Assembly (NCBI GenBank): GCA_003250455.1
Contig: QKGK01000073.1
Coordinates: 1-9,675 of the forward strand
Direction of reading: 5' to 3'
Source of the DNA: Chloroflexota bacterium
Lineage (GTDB): Bacteria > Chloroflexota > Anaerolineae > Anaerolineales > UBA11579
Length of the DNA stretch: 9,675 bases
Shown here: positions 5,402 to 9,675 of the stretch, one piece after another
Layout of the letters: each line of letters opens with the position of its first letter
Numbering within the stretch: position 1 is the stretch's first letter
Made by a program: the position numbers and the translations under genes
The notes under the pieces: generated by a model
What the model saw: the letters and a program-made list of their open reading frames with translations, nothing else
What the model was told of the DNA's origin: nothing
Databases searched by the model: none

Positions 5402-6358
5402 ATGTTTGGCGGAAATTTTCCAGCACTTGACATAAAAAGCTTCGTCACCGTCCTTGTAGGGCTCTTGGGATTGGCGGCGATATTCACCTTTATCAGTGGG
5501 ATTGGAACCATTCGCCAGTCGCAGCGGCTGACTTATTACCGTCTGAGACGCTCGCGCCTGATCTTCGGATGGCGGATGGTGTTTATCTCCGTGGGGATAC
5601 TCGGGGTAACCTATGTGGTCAGCCGCTTTGGGGAGCCTGTGGTGTACAGTTTTTATGCCGTATCACCCACCCCCTCGATCGTCCCAACCGATACGCTCAC
5701 CCCGACGATCACCGAAACGCCTACTATCACCCTCACACCGACAGTTACCCCCACGCTTTCAGAGAGCTACACGCCAACGCCCTCGCCCACGCCGCATGTG
5801 CCCCTGGCAGTGGAAGCGCAGTTTTTGGCCAGTATCACTCCGCCTCCGGGTGCTGTTTTCAGTCCCTTGATATTTGCCCGTGGAATAGACCAATACTATA
5901 ATCCGATCAGCCCTGGGACGCAGTTTACCAACCCGGTAGGACACCTGAATGCGATCTTCAGCTATGACGGCATGGCAGACGGCACCCAGTGGACTGCGCT
6001 GTGGTTCCGTGATTCAGATCTGGTGTATTATGAGACCAAGGTTTGGGAAGGCGGCACTGGCGGGTATGGGTTTACCGACTGGAACCCGCCTCCTGAAGAT
6101 TGGCTGCCGGGCCTATATACAGTGCAAATATTTGTGGGATTGGAATTCAAGATTGGCGGCGATTTTGATGTGACCGGTTTACCGGCGACAGCGACCTTCA
6201 CGCCTACGCTGACGCCGACGAAAACAAATACGATCACCCCGACAGTAACGCCAACCCGCACCGCGACCCCCACACTGACGCCCACGAAAACCCGCTGGCC
6301 TACGCATACCCCATCGCTGACGCCTACTCCGCGTCCTACGGCGACCAGTGCGAATTAA
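5402..6358 (+). CDS. Membrane-anchored Thr/Pro-repeat surface protein
   Basis: This 318-aa protein has no recognised function. Two membrane helices (about 13-34 and 57-77) flank a basic loop (R38-R59 region with several Arg). A first Thr/Pro-rich tract (about 88-132) follows. A compact domain of about 125 residues (134-258) comes next, rich in Trp, Tyr and Gly and probably beta-sandwich (LWFRDSDLVYY, YTVQIFVGLEF). A second Thr/Pro tract (about 262-315) forms the C-terminus. Tracts of TPT and LTPT units are a common style in Anaerolineae surface proteins and are potential O-glycosylation regions. The start ATG 5402 is dictated by the adjacent promoter. It is divergent from the DUF4013 gene. 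Ligand binding or cell-surface attachment is possible but unproven. Confidence 0.88.
   Translation: MFGGNFPALDIKSFVTVLVGLLGLAAIFTFISGIGTIRQSQRLTYYRLRRSRLIFGWRMVFISVGILGVTYVVSRFGEPVVYSFYAVSPTPSIVPTDTLTPTITETPTITLTPTVTPTLSESYTPTPSPTPHVPLAVEAQFLASITPPPGAVFSPLIFARGIDQYYNPISPGTQFTNPVGHLNAIFSYDGMADGTQWTALWFRDSDLVYYETKVWEGGTGGYGFTDWNPPPEDWLPGLYTVQIFVGLEFKIGGDFDVTGLPATATFTPTLTPTKTNTITPTVTPTRTATPTLTPTKTRWPTHTPSLTPTPRPTATSAN
5663..6346 (+). repeat. Two imperfect Thr-Pro coding repeat tracts flanking the central domain
   Basis: The DNA at about 5663-5797 and 6185-6346 encodes degenerate TP, TPT and LTPT units, with recurring ACGCC, CTGACGCC and ACCCC words. The repeats are imperfect at nucleotide level and stay in frame throughout. 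They are protein repeats and do not suggest a CRISPR or mobile repeat. The intervening 5798-6184 encodes the globular domain. Confidence 0.75.
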
Positions 6359-6372
6359 ATTGATTTGATAAA

Positions 6373-6403
6373 AAAACAGGAGATGCCCGGCATCTCCTGT
6401 TTT
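6373..6403. terminator. Bidirectional intrinsic terminator
   Basis: A 13-bp stem pairs AAAACAGGAGATG (6373-6385) with CATCTCCTGTTTT (6391-6403) around a CCCGG loop. An A-run precedes it and T's follow, so it works for the Thr/Pro protein gene on the plus strand and for psuG on the minus strand. Confidence 0.9.
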
Positions 6404-6422
6404 GTGTTAATGAGTGACTGTT

Positions 6423-7352
6423 TCAGGCGATTTGCGTGCCTGTTGGCGAATAAAGAAATTGGGCGATCTCAGCAGCTACGCGGGCATTGTTTTTGAGCAG
6501 GGAAAGGTTGGCCTGCATGCTGCTGCCATGACTAAGCTCGCTGACCCGGCTAAGGAGGAAGGGGGTTACTGCCTGCCCGTGGATGTTCTGCTCGGCGGCC
6601 TCTTTGAGGGCTGCCTGGATGGGGCCTTCGATCTCTGCCATAGGAAGGGCATCTTCCTCGGGTACGGGAACGACTACCAAAACCCCGCCGCCTCCCATCT
6701 GCCAATGGGCTTTGGCAATCTCGGCAGCTTCATTGGCACTGTCGGCGCGGGCGCTGACAGTGAGGCCGCTTTCCCGTGAGTAGAAGGCGGGAAATTCGTC
6801 CGTCTGATAGCCCACCACGGGGACGGCCAGGGTTTCCAGACGTTCCAGGGTGGCGGGCAGGTCGAGGATCGCCTTGGCGCCGGCGCATACCACCACCACC
6901 TGACTTTTGCTCAACTGGTCGAGGTCGGTGGAGATATCGAAGGGGGCATCCCGGTGTACCCCGCCGATGCCGCCTGTAGCGAAGATTTTGATCCCGGCAT
7001 GCTCACTTGCGATCAACGTCCCGGCGACGGTGGTGCCGCCGCTGGCTTTTTGAGCGATGGCCGGACCGTAGTCACGCACGCTGATCTTGCGCATCTCGCC
7101 CCCGGCGGCCAGGCGCTCGAGGTTTTCTGCAGACAGCCCGACATGAATGTGCCCGTCGATCACAGCCACCGTGGCCGGGAAGGCATTTTTACCGCGCACT
7201 TCGGCTTCCATCGCCTGGGCGATCTGGAGATTCTCGGGGTAGGGCAGCCCGTGGGTGATGACGGTGGATTCCAGCGCAACCACCGGGGCGCCGGTTTGCA
7301 GGGCAGTGTTGATCTCAGGGTGCAGAGAATAATATTTAGGGAGAGTTTTCAT
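6423..7352 (-). CDS. psuG: Pseudouridine-5'-phosphate glycosidase
   Basis: This 309-aa enzyme (E. coli PsuG is of similar length) splits pseudouridine 5'-phosphate reversibly into uracil and ribose 5-phosphate in the cytoplasm, in pseudouridine salvage. Family blocks are clear: ALESTVITHGLPYP (27-39) with catalytic-region E28, GEMRKISVRD with K89, FATGGIGGVHR (124-134), STDLDQL with the metal-ligand region D143, and VCAGAKAILDLPATLE with K160, the predicted Schiff-base lysine. GYQTDEFPAFY (181-191) and the N-rich C-terminal block also fit. The start is ATG 7352, with AGGAAAG 8 nt upstream; the longer open frame would cross the tRNA gene. No psuK kinase or transporter lies beside it, so it is an orphan in this window. 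Confidence 0.95.
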   Translation of the reverse strand: MKTLPKYYSLHPEINTALQTGAPVVALESTVITHGLPYPENLQIAQAMEAEVRGKNAFPATVAVIDGHIHVGLSAENLERLAAGGEMRKISVRDYGPAIAQKASGGTTVAGTLIASEHAGIKIFATGGIGGVHRDAPFDISTDLDQLSKSQVVVVCAGAKAILDLPATLERLETLAVPVVGYQTDEFPAFYSRESGLTVSARADSANEAAEIAKAHWQMGGGGVLVVVPVPEEDALPMAEIEGPIQAALKEAAEQNIHGQAVTPFLLSRVSELSHGSSMQANLSLLKNNARVAAEIAQFLYSPTGTQIA

Positions 7353-7382
7353 GGGGTCTTCTTTCCTGATTTTTTTGCCTGG

Positions 7383-7388
7383 ATTATA
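7383..7388 (-). promoter_or_regulatory. Candidate -10 element for psuG
   Basis: On the minus strand this is TATAAT, placing a start near 7376 and leaving a leader of about 24 nt that contains the AGGAAAG ribosome binding site (7361-7367). No convincing -35 box and no TGn extension are present, so the call is modest. Confidence 0.4.
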
Positions 7389-7440
7389 CCGGATACCCGG
7401 AGATTGGGCGGAGAGTTGTTTGTGAGGCTTTCGAAACCTC

Positions 7441-7468
7441 TTGACCCTGCGGGAAGGTCGAGTAGAAT
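7441..7468 (+). promoter_or_regulatory. Promoter of the tRNA-Leu gene
   Basis: TTGACC (7441-7446), a 16-bp spacer and TAGAAT (7463-7468) form a strong -35/-10 pair. The start would be near 7475, about 14 nt before the mature tRNA 5' end. Confidence 0.65.
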
Positions 7469-7488
7469 AGGAGGTACACGATTCAAAC

Positions 7489-7572
7489 GGCGCGGTGGCG
7501 GAATTGGCAGACGCAGCGGACTTAAAATCCGCCGTTGGTGACAACGTGTGGGTTCGACCCCCACCCGCGCTA
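7489..7572 (+). tRNA. tRNA-Leu (anticodon UAA)
   Basis: This is an 84-nt class II tRNA. The acceptor strand 7489-7495 (GGCGCGG) pairs with 7565-7571 (CCGCGCT), ending in a G-U pair at the first position. The anticodon stem is GCGGA (7516-7520) with TCCGC (7528-7532), and the loop is CTTAAAA with anticodon TAA at 7523-7525. A long variable arm (GTTG...CAAC) is present, as expected for leucine tRNA. The T arm is GTGGG-TTCGACC-CCCAC (7548-7564). The discriminator is A7572, and CAC follows, so the 3' CCA is not encoded. Confidence 0.97.
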
Positions 7573-7597
7573 CACGAAATGTTATTTTAGATTAAGC

Positions 7598-7629
7598 CCC
7601 CTGTTCTTTTACACAGGGGACTATTATTT
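7598..7629 (+). terminator. Intrinsic terminator of tRNA-Leu
   Basis: CCCCTGT (7598-7604) pairs with ACAGGGG (7613-7619) around an 8-nt loop and is followed by the T-rich ACTATTATTTT. It lies 26 nt after the tRNA, giving a single-gene transcript. Confidence 0.75.
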
Positions 7630-7673
7630 TAATCTTTGGCATTTCCGCGCAGGTGATAGCGGGATATGGGAAT

Positions 7674-7931
7674 CTAGAACTCCTGATCGTGATCCTCCCC
7701 GCCTGGATTATGGGTTGTCTTGATGACCTCTTCCTGTTCCTCTTCGGAAAGGGTATCCCACCACTTTTGGTATTCCAGCTTGCTTTTCTCTGATTGTGAT
7801 TTCTTTTTTAATCCCAAATCTTCTGTGAGAACATCATTGATGGCATCTTTCCCCTCATCACGGAACCAGATATACCATCCGATGAGGACCGAGATCACAA
7901 TATACAGCCCAGCACAATAGTATCTATCCAT
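7674..7931 (-). CDS. Small single-pass membrane protein, unrecognised
   Basis: This 85-aa protein is not recognised. An N-terminal hydrophobic helix (about 5-24, YCAGLYIVISVLIGWYIW) is followed by a soluble, highly charged tail. The tail has a lysine cluster (LKKKSQSEKSK, 41-51), a WW pair (57-58), an acidic helix LSEEEQEEVI (61-70) and an acidic end. The charge pattern suggests a helical, cytoplasmic, partly coiled tail. The TATAAT at 7943-7938 ends 6 bases before the ATG, so the mRNA is probably leaderless; no ribosome binding site is visible. The gene converges on tRNA-Leu. The intact frame and promoter placement support a real gene, with no homology claim. Confidence 0.68.
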   Translation of the reverse strand: MDRYYCAGLYIVISVLIGWYIWFRDEGKDAINDVLTEDLGLKKKSQSEKSKLEYQKWWDTLSEEEQEEVIKTTHNPGGEDHDQEF

Positions 7932-7937
7932 ATTTAA

Positions 7938-7943
7938 ATTATA
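7938..7943 (-). promoter_or_regulatory. -10 box abutting the 85-aa protein gene
   Basis: On the minus strand, TATAAT is followed by TTAAAT and then the ATG at 7931, placing the predicted start site on the A of the start codon. The -35 region is poor. The 205-bp spacer 7932-8136 otherwise holds only this element, a weak A/T hairpin (7985-8002) and the promoter and ribosome binding site of the 37-aa gene. Confidence 0.5.
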
Positions 7944-8049
7944 CAGAAATTACGCCGGTATTTGATTTCACCTGGCCTGAATGGAAAAAGTTAACACTTT
8001 TTGGCAGTTAATTTTTGCAATGCTGGTTGACCTCAGCGGCGTGATGAAG

Positions 8050-8078
8050 GGTACAAATCCGCCAAAGATGAGTATAAT
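8050..8078 (+). promoter_or_regulatory. Candidate promoter for the 37-aa lysine-rich protein
   Basis: TATAAT (8073-8078) is an exact -10. At 17 bp upstream lies GGTACA (8050-8055), a weak -35. The start would be near 8085, giving a leader of about 52 nt that carries the ribosome binding site. Confidence 0.45.
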
Positions 8079-8136
8079 TAATAGTAGTCTCAAGGAATAA
8101 ATTTTCTGGTTTCTATTTCAGAAAGGAGAAATAACC

Positions 8137-8250
8137 ATGGGCGACAAAGGCACCAGCCGGCAGAAAAACCGGAAGGAAGATAAGAAAAAGGCCAAGAATA
8201 CTATCCTGGAGAAGCGTAAAATCAAGAAAGAAAAGAAAAAGAACAAATAG
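8137..8250 (+). CDS. Tiny lysine-rich basic protein (37 aa)
   Basis: The ATG at 8137 is preceded by AGAAAGGAG with an 8-nt gap, the best ribosome binding site in the window, and a TATAAT lies 59 nt upstream. The product begins MGDKGTSRQKNRKED and ends in alternating Lys/Glu/Arg clusters (IKKEKKKNK). Of 37 residues, 17 are Lys and 3 are Arg, so it is extremely basic and probably disordered or helical when bound to nucleic acid. I recall short MGDK-starting, Lys-rich hypothetical proteins in diverse bacteria but cannot name a family. An RNA- or DNA-binding role is inference. It ends 7 bp from the stop of the convergent YwiC-like gene, with no terminator between them. Confidence 0.75.
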   Translation: MGDKGTSRQKNRKEDKKKAKNTILEKRKIKKEKKKNK

Positions 8251-8257
8251 GTGGGAA

Positions 8258-9085
8258 CTACAACGGCCACACCAGGATAAAGGCCAATGTAAACAGGACC
8301 GAGACCACCAACTGCCGGATGCCGATGTGAGTCGGTTTTACGCCGGCGGCTGGACGAAATATCCCCCAGATGACCTCGGCAAACTGCAGCGCATATGGCA
8401 CCCACAAAAAGGCGGGAAGGATTCCCGAAATGCCAAGGGCGGCGGAAAGCACCAGGTTGAATCCCGCATAGGTCAGAGCCCGGCGGCCCAGATTTAGTTT
8501 TTCTGCCTGGGCAGGTGCCGTTTTCAGCTTGCGCTGCTCCAGGCGGAGAAAGGCGTAGACGATGGAAGCCGCCGACTGCAGCCAAACCAGGATCCACAGC
8601 CACCAGCCGATCGGGTCGGGCGTGTCCAGGCTGACCCAATAAGCCGCCGGGGCAGCCAAAGCCAGGCTGCCGCTTGCGATAATATCCACCCCCATCTGAT
8701 GGCGCTCTTCGCGCCTGCTCACCAGCCACAAATGCCAAACGAATACAAGCACACCCGGGAGCGCCAACCAGAGCACAAATGCGTACCCCCTGCGGATCAA
8801 TTGGACCGTAGCAAATAGTGCCACCATCCCATAGATGCAGAACCATAAGCGCGCTGTTGGCAGGATATTGCGCGAGCGCCGACCGGCATAGGCTTTGGTC
8901 ATCATCACCGTGGGCTGGCGCAGCAGGAAGGCCATCATGGCCGCCAGGATCAGCATCCACCCGGCTGGTGGCCACCTCCCGGCGCTGAAGAATCCGATCA
9001 AAAGGGGCATCAACAGGAATACCCAGGAGCCATGGTCGGTGGGGAGGGCGGCTTGCTTATGGAAGGTGTTGGGGGATTTTTTCAT
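8258..9085 (-). CDS. YwiC-like family integral membrane protein
   Basis: This 275-aa multi-pass membrane protein belongs to the YwiC-like family, whose function is unknown. The family's N-terminal signature is present as LPTDHGSW (14-21), where relatives often read REHGAW, and is followed directly by a membrane helix. RQP (56-58) and the basic KAYAGRRSRN segment (64-73) are also typical. About eight hydrophobic segments follow (near 22-35, 41-56, 79-95, 101-122, 133-151, 160-180, 205-225 and 258-274). The gene starts at ATG 9085. The bases directly upstream are CTCCCCC, which cannot act as a ribosome binding site, but an extended -10 ends 7 bases before the ATG. The family call is by motif and topology only. 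Confidence 0.85.
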   Translation of the reverse strand: MKKSPNTFHKQAALPTDHGSWVFLLMPLLIGFFSAGRWPPAGWMLILAAMMAFLLRQPTVMMTKAYAGRRSRNILPTARLWFCIYGMVALFATVQLIRRGYAFVLWLALPGVLVFVWHLWLVSRREERHQMGVDIIASGSLALAAPAAYWVSLDTPDPIGWWLWILVWLQSAASIVYAFLRLEQRKLKTAPAQAEKLNLGRRALTYAGFNLVLSAALGISGILPAFLWVPYALQFAEVIWGIFRPAAGVKPTHIGIRQLVVSVLFTLAFILVWPL

Positions 9086-9092
9086 GGGGGAG

Positions 9093-9101
9093 ATGATACC
9101 A
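9093..9101 (-). promoter_or_regulatory. Extended -10 promoter abutting the YwiC-like gene
   Basis: On the minus strand TGGTATCAT is an extended -10 with one mismatch in the hexamer. It ends 7 bases before the ATG, putting the predicted start at about 9086-9085, so the transcript is probably leaderless. Confidence 0.5.
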
Positions 9102-9160
9102 GAAATCCGATATGGCAGCAGGGAAAATCTGCTGAGCGCATTTTATTCCCGGCAAACAAT

Positions 9161-9188
9161 AACGGCAGACGTGATTTGGTCTGCCGTT
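9161..9188 (-). terminator. Hairpin terminator between the ArsR gene and the YwiC-like gene
   Basis: AACGGCAGAC (9161-9170) pairs perfectly with GTCTGCCGTT (9179-9188) around an 8-nt loop. On the minus strand the T-containing ATTGTTTG follows. It lies 46 nt after the ArsR stop and would separate it from the YwiC-like gene. The T-tract is interrupted, so efficiency is uncertain. Confidence 0.65.
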
Positions 9189-9233
9189 TTCAAACTGTGA
9201 CTGCGAGCAACTGGTGCAGTATAGATGATTTAT

Positions 9234-9587
9234 TTATTCTTGTTGGCGGAGGGATTCGGAAGCTGCCCGTGCCAGGTCTACCTGGCTTTCCAGACTGTCG
9301 GCAAGCATGGCGCGCAGCAGGTCCAGGGCCTGGATGACGCGATCATCGGCCAGGCTGTAAAACACGGATTGCCCTTCTCTGTCGGAATTGACCATATTGC
9401 GTTCCCGCAGCACCTTTAAATGGCGGGAGACGGTTGGTTGGGGGATTTCCAGCGTGGAGGCCAGGTCGCTGACGTTGTACGGGCCTTCAGCTAATTTGTA
9501 CAGGATCAGGATCCTGTTTGGGTCTGCCAATCCGCTGCATACCTGGGCGTGCAGGTTGTTGATCTCATCCTTCAATAATTTCGACAT
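9234..9587 (-). CDS. ArsR/SmtB-family transcriptional repressor
   Basis: This 117-aa winged helix-turn-helix repressor is probably a dimer. The pattern is typical: CSGLADPNRILILYKLAEGPYNVSDLAS, with ADPNRILIL (21-29) in helix 2 and the recognition region LEIPQPTVSRHLKVLRERNMV (46-66, key residues Q50-P51-T52-V53-S54-R55-H56). The wing is SDREGQSVFYSL (68-79). The classical ArsR metal motif (CVC in helix 3) reads YNVSDL here, and the C-terminal helix lacks the SmtB/CzrA His ligands. The only Cys is C17, so the inducer is not predictable. The start is ATG 9587, with GGAG 5 nt upstream. No transporter or metal-resistance gene is adjacent on the downstream side; its upstream neighbour is outside the window. 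Confidence 0.93.
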   Translation of the reverse strand: MSKLLKDEINNLHAQVCSGLADPNRILILYKLAEGPYNVSDLASTLEIPQPTVSRHLKVLRERNMVNSDREGQSVFYSLADDRVIQALDLLRAMLADSLESQVDLARAASESLRQQE

Positions 9588-9675
9588 GGGAACTCCATAA
9601 AGTATTCACTCTTGCTTATATGCTAATAATCGCTACTATTGTACCCGAAAATGGATAAATTCGTGATTCGAGTGG

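Noticed and set aside
5220..5426. N-terminal extension of the DUF4013 protein
   Set aside because: It would cross the predicted promoter and overlap the divergent gene. ATG 5219 has a good ribosome binding site and the expected family start.
5663..6346. Repeats in the Thr/Pro gene as a CRISPR or tandem DNA array
   Set aside because: The units are degenerate, in frame and lack uniform spacers. They are protein low-complexity tracts.
6414..7541. Plus-strand open frames of 121 and 195 codons over psuG
   Set aside because: They are antisense to psuG, with no coherent domains. The second also runs across tRNA-Leu.
7353..7544. Upstream extension of psuG to 7544
   Set aside because: It crosses the tRNA-Leu gene on the opposite strand. 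ATG 7352 has a ribosome binding site and gives the usual family length.
7985..8002. AAAAAGT-TAAC-ACTTTTT hairpin as a terminator
   Set aside because: The stem is nearly all A/T and lies after no gene end: the gene on its left begins at 7931 and is transcribed away from it. It is probably weak or incidental.
8118..8975. A 285-codon minus-strand frame overlapping the YwiC-like gene
   Set aside because: It is a shifted reading of the same strand. The 8258-9085 frame has the family motif and the membrane helices.
9601..9660. A defined ArsR promoter and operator upstream of 9587
   Set aside because: The region is A/T-rich, with TATAAG and TACAAT on the minus strand as possible -10 boxes. There is no clear -35 or palindrome, so no site can be chosen with confidence.

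Overview
The window most likely comes from a member of the Chloroflexota, probably class Anaerolineae. This is inferred from gene style rather than a marker gene. The clues are a membrane-anchored surface protein with long Thr-Pro tracts around a globular domain, a DUF4013 membrane protein, a Tat-exported L,D-transpeptidase, moderate GC content, and several genes whose promoters sit directly against the start codon. No mobile element, phage gene or CRISPR array is visible. It reads as ordinary chromosome.

Layout. (1) 1-435 (+) is the 3' end of a polyprenyl diphosphate synthase gene. It ends at a bidirectional terminator shared with the convergent gene that follows. (2) 505-3359 is a signalling block. 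It holds a NarL-type response regulator close to DosR/DevR (minus), a divergently transcribed GAF histidine kinase close to DosS/DevS (plus), and a stand-alone divergent receiver domain (plus). The 202-bp divergent spacer carries a near-consensus plus-strand promoter, a minus-strand extended -10 promoter facing it, and two near-identical palindromic elements between them. (3) 3430-5219 (minus) is a two-gene unit: a DUF4013 membrane protein, then a Tat-type L,D-transpeptidase. (4) 5402-6358 (+) is a Thr/Pro-rich surface protein with a near-leaderless promoter. (5) 6423-7352 (minus) is pseudouridine-5'-phosphate glycosidase (psuG). (6) 7489-7572 (+) is tRNA-Leu(UAA) with its own promoter and terminator. 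(7) 7674-7931 (minus) is an 85-aa membrane-anchored acidic protein, probably leaderless. (8) 8137-8250 (+) is a 37-aa, extremely lysine-rich protein with a textbook ribosome binding site. (9) 8258-9085 (minus) is a YwiC-like membrane protein, probably leaderless. (10) 9234-9587 (minus) is an ArsR-family repressor without the classical metal ligands.

How it fits together. The kinase and regulator are the likely functional pair. Both resemble the mycobacterial Dos/Dev oxygen, NO and redox sensing system, and the palindromes between them are the obvious candidates for an autoregulatory operator. The orphan receiver downstream of the kinase may be an extra phospho-acceptor. The L,D-transpeptidase and the Thr/Pro protein are envelope functions. 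The remaining genes look like independent single-gene units.
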